Shown: in pieces, positions 9,021 through 17,380 of the stretch
Position numbering within the stretch: position 1 is the stretch's first letter
How the letters are laid out: the number at the start of each line of letters is the position of its first letter
Origin: JAHEGP01 sp963751595
GTDB lineage: Bacteria; Pseudomonadota; Gammaproteobacteria; Pseudomonadales; JAHEGP01
Assembly (NCBI GenBank): GCA_963751595.1
Contig: CAVVVC010000007.1
Span: forward strand, 124,001 to 188,000
Reading direction: 5' to 3'
DNA: 64,000 nucleotides
Translations under genes and position numbers: made by a program
Notes under the pieces: generated by a model
What the model was told of the DNA's origin: nothing
What the model saw: only the letters and a program-made list of their open reading frames with translations
Databases searched by the model: none

Positions 9021-9632
9021 ATGCTAGAGGAAATTTTCGACAACAATAAGAAGTGGGCGGCCCGGATAAAGCAGCTGGACCCGGATTTTTTTGCCAAGCT
9101 GTCCCGGCAGCAAACACCTGAATACCTGTGGATCGGCTGTTCAGACAGTCGTGTGCCGGCCAATGAGATCGCCGGGATGATGCCGGGGGAGATTTTTGTG
9201 CACCGCAATATCGCCAACCTGGTGATTCAAACCGACCTCAACTGCCTGTCGGTCATGCAGTTTGCGGTGGAGGTGCTGAAGGTCAAGCATATTATCGTTA
9301 CCGGCCACTACGGTTGCGGTGGTGTCGCGGCGGCACTGGAGGATGAGGAGCACGGCTTGATCGACAACTGGCTGCGCAATATTCAGGAGGTTTATCACCA
9401 GAACCGGGATCGCATCGATCAAATTCCCGAACGCAAGGACAAGGTCAATGCCCTGTGCGAGTTGAACGTCATCAAGCAGGCGTCCAATGTCTGTCGCTCG
9501 ACCATCGTGCAGAGAGCCTGGCGAGCGGGCCAGGAGCTGGCGGTACACGGCTGGATATACGGCATTGAAGACGGCATTTTGCGTAATCTGGATGTTTCCG
9601 TCACCGGGCCTGATCAGGCGCCGGCGACTTGA
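9021..9632 (+). CDS. can: Beta-class carbonic anhydrase
   Basis: 203 residues, the usual length for the Can/CynT group. It interconverts CO2 and bicarbonate in the cytoplasm. Zinc ligands are visible: Cys40 and Asp42 in WIGCSDSRVPAN, then His96 and Cys99 in VTGHYGCGGV. Arg44 forms the usual Asp-Arg dyad. The C-terminal ALCELNVIKQ and HGWIYGIEDG segments match E. coli Can. It is followed 21 nt later by a nitronate monooxygenase-like gene. No dedicated regulation is visible. Confidence 0.96.
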   Translation: MLEEIFDNNKKWAARIKQLDPDFFAKLSRQQTPEYLWIGCSDSRVPANEIAGMMPGEIFVHRNIANLVIQTDLNCLSVMQFAVEVLKVKHIIVTGHYGCGGVAAALEDEEHGLIDNWLRNIQEVYHQNRDRIDQIPERKDKVNALCELNVIKQASNVCRSTIVQRAWRAGQELAVHGWIYGIEDGILRNLDVSVTGPDQAPAT

Positions 9633-9653
9633 GCCACTGACGAAGCCAGATTG

Positions 9654-10724
9654 ATGCGAAGCAGGATACTTCAGGAGCTACTGGGTGTAGAACTGGCCAT
9701 TGTCCAGGCGCCAATGGCAGGGGTGCAGGATAGCGCCCTGGCGATCGCCGTTTCCAATGCCGGTGGTTTGGGCTCTCTGCCCTGCGCAATGCTGAGCCCG
9801 GCAAGGGTCCGGGACGAAGTGAAGGCCATCGTGGCCCACACCCAGGCACCATTCAATCTCAACTTTTTTTGCCACCGACCGCCGCGTTACGATGAAGCCC
9901 TGGAGAGGGCCTGGTACGGCAGGCTGGCGCCGTTTTACCGGGAGCTCGGTCTGGATCCAAAAAGCAAACCCTCGACCGGGAGTCGCGACCCGTTTGGCCA
10001 GCCTGGCCTGGAGCTTGTCGAGACATTCCGACCGCCGGTTGTAAGCTTCCACTTCGGGTTGCCGGAAAAGGCGCTGCTCGCCCGGGTCAAGGCCACTGGC
10101 GCGAAGGTGCTGGCCAGCGCGACCACTGTTGCCGAGGCGCAGTGGCTGGAGTCCAGGGGTATCGACGCCATCATAGCCCAGGGGCTGGAGGCAGGGGGCC
10201 ATCGCGGCATGTTCCTTGGCGCCGGGGAGGGGGGCTCTATCGAAGCCCTCGACTCACAGAAGGGAACCCTGGCACTGGTCCGCCAGGTGGTGCAGCGGGT
10301 TTCCCTGCCGGTCATTGCGGCTGGGGGTATTGTCGATGCCCAGGGAGTTGCCGCGGCGCTGGCGCTGGGGGCCGCGGGGGTACAGTCGGGCACGGCTTAC
10401 CTGCTGTGTCCCGAAGCGACAACCAGCGATGTGCACCGGGCTGCGCTCTCCAGCGCGGCGGCAACCGATACCGCCATTACCAACCTCTTCACCGGTCGGC
10501 CGGCACGGGCAATCGTTAATCGCCTGATGCGGGAGCTCGGTCCCCGGGCCAGCGGGCTACCCGAATTCCCGCTGCCGGCCGCCGCCCTGGGAGCGCTTCG
10601 CAGCGTTGCCGAGAGTCGAGGCCAGGGGGATTTTACGCCGCTGTGGTGCGGCCAGAATGCCATGGGTTGTCAATCGGTGCCGGCGGCGGAAGTGACGCGG
10701 AGTCTGGCTGCAGGTCTGTTGTAG
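9654..10724 (+). CDS. Nitronate monooxygenase-like FMN enzyme
   Basis: 356 residues of the NPD/2-nitropropane dioxygenase TIM-barrel family. These FMN flavoproteins oxidise alkyl nitronates such as propionate-3-nitronate. Visible features are the N-terminal IVQAPMAGVQ, the GGLGSLPCAML turn, the AQGLEAGGHRG segment (catalytic-His region in the family), VIAAGGIVDAQGVAAAL and GAAGVQSGTAYLLCPE (FMN phosphate-binding part). ATG 9654 is used instead of the in-frame TTG at 9651. It may be cotranscribed with the carbonic anhydrase, with no obvious functional link. Confidence 0.9.
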   Translation: MRSRILQELLGVELAIVQAPMAGVQDSALAIAVSNAGGLGSLPCAMLSPARVRDEVKAIVAHTQAPFNLNFFCHRPPRYDEALERAWYGRLAPFYRELGLDPKSKPSTGSRDPFGQPGLELVETFRPPVVSFHFGLPEKALLARVKATGAKVLASATTVAEAQWLESRGIDAIIAQGLEAGGHRGMFLGAGEGGSIEALDSQKGTLALVRQVVQRVSLPVIAAGGIVDAQGVAAALALGAAGVQSGTAYLLCPEATTSDVHRAALSSAAATDTAITNLFTGRPARAIVNRLMRELGPRASGLPEFPLPAAALGALRSVAESRGQGDFTPLWCGQNAMGCQSVPAAEVTRSLAAGLL

Positions 10725-10780
10725 CCGCGCCACCGAGCCCTGTGGGATTGCTCCCAGGACGGGATTTGCCGATGCGCTCG

Positions 10781-10808
10781 TTGCAGTTCCCTGAGAGCGG
10801 GATACAAT
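10781..10808 (+). promoter_or_regulatory. Sigma70-like promoter for the SprT-like gene
   Basis: TTGCAG (10781-10786) and TACAAT (10803-10808) are separated by 16 nt, a good match to the housekeeping promoter. It lies in the 116-nt gap after the previous stop and supports ATG 10841 as the start of the next gene, since ATG 10772 would lie upstream of the -35 box. Confidence 0.6.
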
Positions 10809-10840
10809 TGCGCCTCATCATCTGGAGTCCTCCCGCTGCA

Positions 10841-11542
10841 ATGCCCATCGTGCCACAACAATCCAGGGCCATTGCCCAACTACTGGGGCGCGCCACCCTG
10901 GAAATACTCTGGCATGGCGCTGCGCATGATCTGCTGGCTGTTGACCTGGCGCGCCAGCAACTGCGCTGTCGGGTGGGAGCCGGGCAGGCAACCTACTACC
11001 GCCGGCTTGGCCAGCGCGAGCATTTGATCAATTACGGTAGCAAAATGGTGGCCAGCAAGCACGATCGGCAGGCGGCAGCACAATGGCTGACCGGCAGGGA
11101 AATCCTGCAGCGCGGTTACTTTGGCGGCGAATTGAGCCTCGGCGGCCTGTTGGCCCACACTTGCTGTCACGAGTTCGGCCACGTCCTGCAAAGCCTCAGC
11201 GGCGGACTTGCCCGGGGGTCGATCCACAACCGGGCTTTCTATGGGATCGTCGACCGGATCCATGCGCGGGGCCTGGCGGAGGACGTACGGCGGTATATCG
11301 AGGAACAGGCGCGCCTGCGGGGGCTGACCCTGGCATTCAGCCCCGACCCGGGTCCGAAGCCCGCTGCGGAGGACTTTGAGCCCGGTGAGTTGGTCTGCTT
11401 CGAGTATCGGGGAAAGTCCGTGACGGGCGAAGTACTGCGGGTCAATCGGCAAACCGTCAATGTGAAGCCCCTGCGGCCTGCACTTCCGGCGGACTACTTT
11501 CGCATCAGTCCCCGTTTGCTCTCACGGCACCACCAGGGGTAA
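10841..11542 (+). CDS. SprT-like zinc metalloprotein (HEFGH)
   Basis: 233 residues. A zinc-protease signature is clear: His110-Glu111-Phe-Gly-His114, followed by His129 in SIHNRAFYG. This spacing and the aromatic residue after the third His resemble SprT/Wss1-type domains (HExxH then HGxxFW). The C-terminal ~60 residues (FEPGELVCFEYRGK, then VLRVNRQTVNVKP) look like a small SH3/KOW-like beta domain, often found at the end of SprT-like proteins. Start ATG 10841 is supported by the promoter and a GGAG upstream. No signal peptide, so cytoplasmic. Substrate unknown. Family assignment is by motif only. Confidence 0.6.
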   Translation: MPIVPQQSRAIAQLLGRATLEILWHGAAHDLLAVDLARQQLRCRVGAGQATYYRRLGQREHLINYGSKMVASKHDRQAAAQWLTGREILQRGYFGGELSLGGLLAHTCCHEFGHVLQSLSGGLARGSIHNRAFYGIVDRIHARGLAEDVRRYIEEQARLRGLTLAFSPDPGPKPAAEDFEPGELVCFEYRGKSVTGEVLRVNRQTVNVKPLRPALPADYFRISPRLLSRHHQG

Positions 11543-11549
11543 CCATTCC

Positions 11550-14264
11550 ATGTCCAGCCTTTTCAGTCGGATAGTCTTCGGCCCGGTGCTCCTGTGCAGC
11601 TTTGCGGGCTGGGTGAACGCGGAACTCATCGCGGCGCAACTGGGGTCGCAAAACCTGCAGCAACGGGTCGGGGGCATCGACGCCATCGGCGGCCGCGGCG
11701 ACTGGCTGCTGAGTAACGGCACGCTGTGTGCCACTATCAGCGACAGCGACCATGAGACCGGTCTGTCCGCTGATGGTGGCTGGCTGATCGACCTTGGCCA
11801 CTGTGGGCGTGACGATGATCAACTGGGCTACACCCATCTGCTGCCGATGATGGACCCGTCGGCCATGCTGCCGGTGACTGCGATCAAGGCCGAGGTCGCC
11901 GACGGCAAAGCCAGGCTTACCGTGGAGCGTGCCGGGCCTGCCCTGCAGGCGGTAATCCGCTACACAATGGAGCTTGATCGACCCCGGGAGCTGCGCATCG
12001 ACAGTGAGCTGAGGCGCATCGCTGCCGGTCCCGATATCAACATGGTTGGCCAACTGTGGCTGCACCCGGGGCGCAGCCTCACGCCTTTCACGGTCTCTAC
12101 CCGCGACCGCGATTATTCCCCCGGTTATCGTTACAAGGCCTTCGAAAAAGAGGGCGATGCTGCCTCCCTGAATACCATGGTGCCGGCGGATTTGACTGTT
12201 TTAATAGGCAGCGAAGCGGTGGGGCCGCCCATTAGCTATGGTATTCATTCACTTGAGGGCGAGCTGATCGAAGACGGGGGCGAGGGGCGGCCGCTGCTGC
12301 AGTTTTCCCTGGTGGAGGCCGACTACACCAACCAGGTCTGGCTCACGCGTCCGCTGTGGTTTGGCGATGGCGAGGGAGTCCCGGGCCGGCTGCAGATGAT
12401 GCAATCGTTGTTCATGGATATTGACCCGGGCGAAACCCTCAAGCTAGCGCAGCGCGTTCTGGTAAGTACGCGGGGGGATGCCGCATCGATTACCGACCGC
12501 GTCTATACCGGGCACTGGCTGGAGGGAACCCTGGATACCGCGGCAGCGCAATTGAAACTGTACGACGCCCGGGGGAATCCGCTGACGGCAGCCCGCCCGG
12601 CAGCGGATGGCAGTTTCCGGTTAAGGCTCCCCGCTAGCGTCGATAATGCGGAGCTGGAGGTCATCACTGCCCACGGCGAGCCCAGGCGGATGGCACTGGC
12701 TTTCGACGCCGGCGACCTCCAGCTCGGCTCCATCAACACGCTGCCACTCGGCACGGTGTTGCTTCCCGGGGATACCACCCTGCGCCTGGTTTTTGCCGGT
12801 GTCGATGGGACCGCTGATCCGGCTTTTGGCAGCGATCTGAGCCAGTTCACGCTGGGGCGGCGTGCTCCGCCCCTGTCTTCCCAGACTAACAGCATCGACC
12901 TGGTGCAGGGCCAGCAAAACCCGTCCCGGGTATCCCTTGCGGCGGGCAAATACCGGGTCTATGCCAGTCGGGGGCCCCACTATACTGCCAGCAGCCAGGA
13001 TATAGAGCTGGCGGGTGGGCAAGAGTTGCGGCTCGATTTGCCGGCGCTGCGGCGTGTGGTCGACACCGGCGATTGGGTAAGCACCGATTTTCACGTCCAC
13101 AGCGGCTACAGTTTTGATTCCGCGATATCCGCTGAGCAGCGACTACGCAGTTTCGTCGCCCAGGACGCCGCGGTACTGGTGGCGACCGAGCACGACCGGA
13201 TCGTCCCCATGGCGGAGCGCGCCAGAGCGCTTGGCCTCCAGCGCGAGATCACCGTGGTCGGGGGTGCGGAGCTCACGGGTATGGTGCGCAGCCCCCGGGC
13301 ACCCGCAGGGATTGGCCATCTCAACGTCTTCCCCCTGGCCTACCGGCCAGGTGAATTTGCAGGCGGGATGCCCGCCCATGAGGGCATCCGGCTACACCAG
13401 GTCATGGCCGGTCTGCGGCGGCTGAACCCCGATGTTGTGGTCCAGTTGAATCACCCCCGCAGGGGCGTGGCGACGGATGCCGCTGACGCGTTTTTTGAGC
13501 ATCTTTCCCTGGGCGAGCGCTTCAACCCCGGGCTACCCCTGGACAATATCCAGAATCGCTCACTGATCGAGGCCGGTGAAGACGGGGTCAGGGATATCGA
13601 TTTTGATCTGTTGGAAATGGCCAATGGCGGCGATCTTGCGCAGTACCAGCAGGTGCGGGCAGACTGGCTGTCGCTGATTTTACAGGGAGAATACCGGCCC
13701 GCGGTGGCCAGCAGCGACTCCCATCACTTGCACCAGCCCGCTGCCCTGCCGCGGAGCTACGTTGCCTACCGGGGCGCAGCCGGTGGTCCCGTCGAGCTGG
13801 ATCGATGGCGAGCTGCCGCTCGTGCAGGGCGTATCGTCGGCAGCTCCGGACCCCTGCCCGAACTCCGTTTGACCACCGCTACAGGGGTCGGTGGAGGTGT
13901 TGGGGATACTCTGGTCGGACGTGAGTTCAAACTGTCGCTGACGGTACAGTCCGCGCCCTGGGTAAACGTCGACCAGGCCTGGATTTATCTCAACGGCAGG
14001 GTGATCTGGGGAGGGACGATCCGCCCGGGCGAAAGCCTGGAGCTGCCGGTTCGGGCGGATGAGGACAGTTTTCTGTTTGCCGAGGTCTACGGCGATGCCG
14101 GGGAGACCTACCAGGCACTGGCACCGGGACAGCGGCCAATGGCATTTACCAACCCGATATGGATTGATGCGGATGGCGATGGACAATGGAGTGCTCCGGG
14201 ACTGGCGAGCCTGCCGCTGGCAATCAGCCGCCCCTCCAGTTTCCCCAATCAACACCCCCGGTAA
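11550..14264 (+). CDS. Exported CehA/McbA-like PHP-domain metallohydrolase
   Basis: 904 residues. The N-terminal signal peptide (VFGPVLLCSFAGWVNA, cleavage likely after residue 25) predicts export. About residues 30-500 are beta-rich and may bind carbohydrate or a substrate polymer. The PHP metallohydrolase domain begins near residue 509 with DFHVHSGYSFDS, followed by ATEHDRIVP, GAELTG, IGHLNVFPL, VVQLNHPRRG and ASSDSHH, the metal-ligand pattern of the CehA/McbA group (phosphoesterases and esterase/amide hydrolases). A final ~130-residue beta domain follows. Starts 7 nt after the SprT-like gene, so the two are probably one operon. The actual substrate cannot be told. Confidence 0.8.
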   Translation: MSSLFSRIVFGPVLLCSFAGWVNAELIAAQLGSQNLQQRVGGIDAIGGRGDWLLSNGTLCATISDSDHETGLSADGGWLIDLGHCGRDDDQLGYTHLLPMMDPSAMLPVTAIKAEVADGKARLTVERAGPALQAVIRYTMELDRPRELRIDSELRRIAAGPDINMVGQLWLHPGRSLTPFTVSTRDRDYSPGYRYKAFEKEGDAASLNTMVPADLTVLIGSEAVGPPISYGIHSLEGELIEDGGEGRPLLQFSLVEADYTNQVWLTRPLWFGDGEGVPGRLQMMQSLFMDIDPGETLKLAQRVLVSTRGDAASITDRVYTGHWLEGTLDTAAAQLKLYDARGNPLTAARPAADGSFRLRLPASVDNAELEVITAHGEPRRMALAFDAGDLQLGSINTLPLGTVLLPGDTTLRLVFAGVDGTADPAFGSDLSQFTLGRRAPPLSSQTNSIDLVQGQQNPSRVSLAAGKYRVYASRGPHYTASSQDIELAGGQELRLDLPALRRVVDTGDWVSTDFHVHSGYSFDSAISAEQRLRSFVAQDAAVLVATEHDRIVPMAERARALGLQREITVVGGAELTGMVRSPRAPAGIGHLNVFPLAYRPGEFAGGMPAHEGIRLHQVMAGLRRLNPDVVVQLNHPRRGVATDAADAFFEHLSLGERFNPGLPLDNIQNRSLIEAGEDGVRDIDFDLLEMANGGDLAQYQQVRADWLSLILQGEYRPAVASSDSHHLHQPAALPRSYVAYRGAAGGPVELDRWRAAARAGRIVGSSGPLPELRLTTATGVGGGVGDTLVGREFKLSLTVQSAPWVNVDQAWIYLNGRVIWGGTIRPGESLELPVRADEDSFLFAEVYGDAGETYQALAPGQRPMAFTNPIWIDADGDGQWSAPGLASLPLAISRPSSFPNQHPR

Positions 14265-14309
14265 TGCCTAACCGGGTGTCATACTCCGGTGCGGGGGACA
14301 GGTTACGAC

Positions 14310-15002
14310 TTAGCGGAGGTTGAGTCCTGCTATCAGCTCGAGCACGGCAGTCATGGTGCGATTGATATCAGCGAAGCGCTCACCGTGCTGGAGAATTTGT
14401 TCGCTCCCCTGCACGTAGCGGGAGCCGTCGAGCTCATCGCTGCAGTGTTCGAGCAGCCCCCTGGCGGACTCCGCGGTGGTCTCCAGGTGAAACTGGAACC
14501 CGAACACGCGGTCATGGAGGGCGAAAGCCTGGTTTTGGCAGGCCTCGCTGCTGGCCAGGTGTACCGCGCCGCGGGGGATCGCGAAGGTGTCGCCGTGCCA
14601 GTGAAAAGCCGTGCAACCGTGCAACAGCTCGACCAGCGGATGTTTTTCCGCGCTGCCGTGCAGGGGAAACCAGCCGATCTCGCGCCGGGAATTGGCACTC
14701 ACCCGGGCGCCGAGGGCCGCTGCGATCAGCTGTGCGCCAAGGCAAACTCCCAGTACCGTTTTACCGGCATCGATGGCCTCGCGGATAAACGCCCCCTCGG
14801 CTTCCAGCCAGGGGTAGCGGAGGCTGTCGCCAACGCCCATGGGGCCACCCATGATGACCAGCCAGTCGAAGCTGTCACCGGGGGGCAGACTGTCTCCACG
14901 GTAAAAACGGGTGGCGGTGACGGAGTCGCTGCGCTGCGCGAACCAGTCTGCCATGCTGGCCAGGTCTTCAAACGGGACGTGCTGCAGGTAGTGTACTCGC
15001 AC
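14310..15002 (-). CDS. Class I glutamine amidotransferase-like protein
   Basis: 230 residues. The triad of class I amidotransferases is present: nucleophile Cys in VLGVCLGAQLIA, and His-x-Glu in GFQFHLETT. The oxyanion-strand segment VIMGGPMGVGD also fits. It resembles the stand-alone GMP-synthase-like amidotransferases whose partner domain is unknown, so the ammonia acceptor cannot be named. It lies directly downstream of the MCE lipoprotein gene on the same strand (17 nt gap) and is convergent with the PHP gene. Cotranscription with the MCE operon is likely. Confidence 0.88.
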   Translation of the reverse strand: MRVHYLQHVPFEDLASMADWFAQRSDSVTATRFYRGDSLPPGDSFDWLVIMGGPMGVGDSLRYPWLEAEGAFIREAIDAGKTVLGVCLGAQLIAAALGARVSANSRREIGWFPLHGSAEKHPLVELLHGCTAFHWHGDTFAIPRGAVHLASSEACQNQAFALHDRVFGFQFHLETTAESARGLLEHCSDELDGSRYVQGSEQILQHGERFADINRTMTAVLELIAGLNLR

Positions 15003-15019
15003 TGGGAAGGACGCTCGCC

Positions 15020-15631
15020 TCAGTCGAGGGGTTGTTCTGCATGCTGGCGCAGGTAATATTCGCTGCTAGTGTGAATCGCGGTGGCAATGCGCCCGGCCAG
15101 TTGTTCCAGTAGTTCGCTGTAGCCCCCCACCAGCGCGGCATAGCTTTCATCCTCAACTGCCACGCGTAGCACTTCTAGCCCTTCCTGCAGTTTCTTCCCA
15201 TTAGCGGTTTCGCTGATTACCCAATCTGCCTTGAGCACCGCCTGGCCCTGCTCGCGATTGAGTTCCATGACCATCAGTTTAACCCGCAGGTCCGGTATCT
15301 GGTCTGCCCGCCAGGGAAATTGCACCAGGCTTTTGCTGTCGAGTCGAGTGGCCAGATCCTCCATCAATACCCGGGTGATTCCGGCGGTGAGGGGCTCTCC
15401 CCAGCGCTGAAATTCACTCAGTTGCAGCGTATTGTCCTGCTTCAGGGTGATTTGCGGGCGGTCCAGGTAGTCCGCTACCCGTATCGGACCGATCCCGATC
15501 GAAAGCGCGTGCTGGCGTGTTGGCGCCGCCTGGTCGCTGCCATCCAGCACATAGTACTGGGTGCTGGGGGTAACGCCACAACCCGGCAGCAATAATGAGA
15601 GCCAGAGTGTCGCTGCGATGGTCTTGGTCAT
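15020..15631 (-). CDS. PqiC-like MCE-system auxiliary lipoprotein
   Basis: 203 residues. Signal peptide with lipobox LLLPGC predicts a lipoprotein; the rest matches the ABC-type transport auxiliary lipoprotein family (PqiC/DUF330), with YYVLDG near the N-terminus, IGIGPIRVADYLDRPQI and an LDSK segment. ATG 15631 is chosen because GAGG lies 6 nt upstream; a GTG at 15643 overlapping the previous stop is the alternative. Last of four MCE genes. In PqiABC the lipoprotein tethers the MCE tunnel to the outer membrane, and the same is inferred here. Confidence 0.85.
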   Translation of the reverse strand: MTKTIAATLWLSLLLPGCGVTPSTQYYVLDGSDQAAPTRQHALSIGIGPIRVADYLDRPQITLKQDNTLQLSEFQRWGEPLTAGITRVLMEDLATRLDSKSLVQFPWRADQIPDLRVKLMVMELNREQGQAVLKADWVISETANGKKLQEGLEVLRVAVEDESYAALVGGYSELLEQLAGRIATAIHTSSEYYLRQHAEQPLD

Positions 15632-15639
15632 GGACTGCC

Positions 15640-16602
15640 TCACCGGTTGGATTTACCTTTGATCAGGGACTCAGGCTCCCGCTCTACGGTATCGGCGAGG
15701 ACATCGACCGCCTCCGCGGCAGCGGCGATTTTGGTCAGCGCATCGCGCAGTTCGAACAGTAACGGGGAGTCGTCGGACAACAAATGGTTGGCGTTGCTAA
15801 TCGCTCCCTCGGCGTTGGCAAATGCCGAACGCAGCGAACGCATCCCCTCGCTCAGGTCCCGCGCTACCGGGGGATAATCCCTGTTGAGTCCAAGCGCCAG
15901 CCGCTCTAACTCGGCAAAGGCCGATGAGATCTCGTTATCAAAAACACCATCAATGCTGGTGGCTAGCCGGGTAATGGTCGTCAGGGATTCGTTGACGTTG
16001 CCGGCGAGGGCCTTGAGTTCCGGATCTGCGGTCAGGGTAGCGAGGTTTTCTGTGATGTCGCGAAAATTTTTCGCCAAAGCATCGAAATCGAAGCGGTTGG
16101 CCAGTTGCGACAACTCCTCGATTTCCGACCTGGCCGTTGGCAGTTCCCTGACGCTGGGATCGAGGCGCCAATACTGCAGGGGGCTATCGGGGCCCATAAA
16201 GTCGACCTCGATGTAGAGCAACCCGGTGAGCAGGCTCTGAATGCGCAGCTGCGCCCGCAGCCCCCGTTGCTCGACCAGTTGGTCGAGCAAATCGTCGACC
16301 ACCAGGTCGGTGTCGAATTTCAACTCATCGGGGTTGACCTTCACGTAGACCGTGTTGATGCTTTTCATGGTCTCGGGATAGATATGGCTTTCGATATCGG
16401 TGACTTCTCCGATTTTTACCCCCCGTAGCTTCATCGGGGCGCCAATCTCCAGACCCTGAATCGAGCGGTCGAAATACAGCACAAAGTTCTCGCTATCGCC
16501 AAACAGGCGGCCGCTGCCAATAAACATGATGCCGGCGAGGGTGATCGCGATGGCCCCGATAACAAAGGCGCCGATCACAGCGCTATTAGCTTTATTACTC
16601 AT
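15640..16602 (-). CDS. MCE-domain periplasmic lipid transport protein (MlaD-like)
   Basis: 320 residues. One N-terminal membrane anchor (GAFVIGAIAITLAGIMF, residues 10-26), then a single MCE domain (about 35-130) starting FVLYFDRSIQGLEIGAPM and containing LRGVKIGEVTDI. The remaining ~190 residues are helical, with heptad-like pattern, longer than E. coli MlaD, so it may form an extended tunnel. ATG 16602 overlaps the ATPase gene by 8 nt. MCE hexamers pass lipids between the membranes. Confidence 0.92.
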   Translation of the reverse strand: MSNKANSAVIGAFVIGAIAITLAGIMFIGSGRLFGDSENFVLYFDRSIQGLEIGAPMKLRGVKIGEVTDIESHIYPETMKSINTVYVKVNPDELKFDTDLVVDDLLDQLVEQRGLRAQLRIQSLLTGLLYIEVDFMGPDSPLQYWRLDPSVRELPTARSEIEELSQLANRFDFDALAKNFRDITENLATLTADPELKALAGNVNESLTTITRLATSIDGVFDNEISSAFAELERLALGLNRDYPPVARDLSEGMRSLRSAFANAEGAISNANHLLSDDSPLLFELRDALTKIAAAAEAVDVLADTVEREPESLIKGKSNR

Positions 16603-17380
16603 CAGCGTGAATCCCGGGCGTGAGTTGGCCGCGGCTGAGGAAACGGCGAATGGTGTCATTGTCGCTGTGTGCAAGCAAGTCCGCAGGCGCACCGCTATCG
16701 AGCATGGTTTTGGTTTTCGGGTCGAGAAAGACCGAATTGGTGCCGATGGCAAAAATACTGGCGAGTTCATGGGTGACGATCACCACCGTCGAGCCGAGGG
16801 TATTGGCCAACTGCAGGATCAGGTCGTCCAGCAGGCTCGAGCTGATCGGGTCGAGTCCGGCCGAGGGTTCGTCAAAAAACAGCACTTCCGGTTCCAGCGC
16901 GATCGCCCGCGCCAGCCCGGCGCGCTTTTGCATGCCACCGCTGATTTCACTGGGATAGTAGTTTTCGAACCCCGCAAGGCCGACCAGCGCCAGCTTGAAG
17001 GCGATGATATCCCGGATTTCTGCGGCCGAAAGCCGGGTGTACTGCTGCAGCGGGATCGCGATATTTTCGGCCAGGGTCATCGAGCTGAACAGCGCTCCAC
17101 TCTGGTAGGTCACCCCCCAGGATTTGCGCATCGCCTGCTGGGTCGCCTCGTCGGTATGGAAAAAGCTGGTGCCATTGAACAGAATGTCGCCCTCTGCCGG
17201 CTCGTACAGGCCGATCATATGTTTCAACAGGGTGCTTTTACCGCAGCCACTCCCGCCCATGATAATAAAAATGTCGCCGCGCTTGATAGTGAAGTTGAGG
17301 TCGTGCTGGATGATCCGGCTGCCATAGGCCATGGTCAGGTCGCGGACTTCGATATGGGTTGGGGCTGCGTTGGTTGACAT
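16595..17380 (-). CDS. ABC transporter ATPase of the MCE system (MlaF-like)
   Basis: 261 residues. Walker A is GGSGCGKST, the signature is ISGGMQKRAGLARA (typical MlaF form), Walker B is VLFFDEPSAGLDP, and the H-loop is VTHELAS. It powers lipid transfer by the permease encoded immediately upstream. ATG 17380 overlaps the permease stop by one base (TGATG); a TTG at 17383 is the alternative. Specificity (phospholipid or other hydrophobic compound) is not readable from the ATPase. Confidence 0.94.
   Translation of the reverse strand: MSTNAAPTHIEVRDLTMAYGSRIIQHDLNFTIKRGDIFIIMGGSGCGKSTLLKHMIGLYEPAEGDILFNGTSFFHTDEATQQAMRKSWGVTYQSGALFSSMTLAENIAIPLQQYTRLSAAEIRDIIAFKLALVGLAGFENYYPSEISGGMQKRAGLARAIALEPEVLFFDEPSAGLDPISSSLLDDLILQLANTLGSTVVIVTHELASIFAIGTNSVFLDPKTKTMLDSGAPADLLAHSDNDTIRRFLSRGQLTPGIHADE

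Noticed and set aside
14252..14279. Terminator between the PHP gene and the convergent amidotransferase gene
   Set aside because: The ACACC.../...GGTGT stem needs a 2-nt bulge and has no T-run on either strand.
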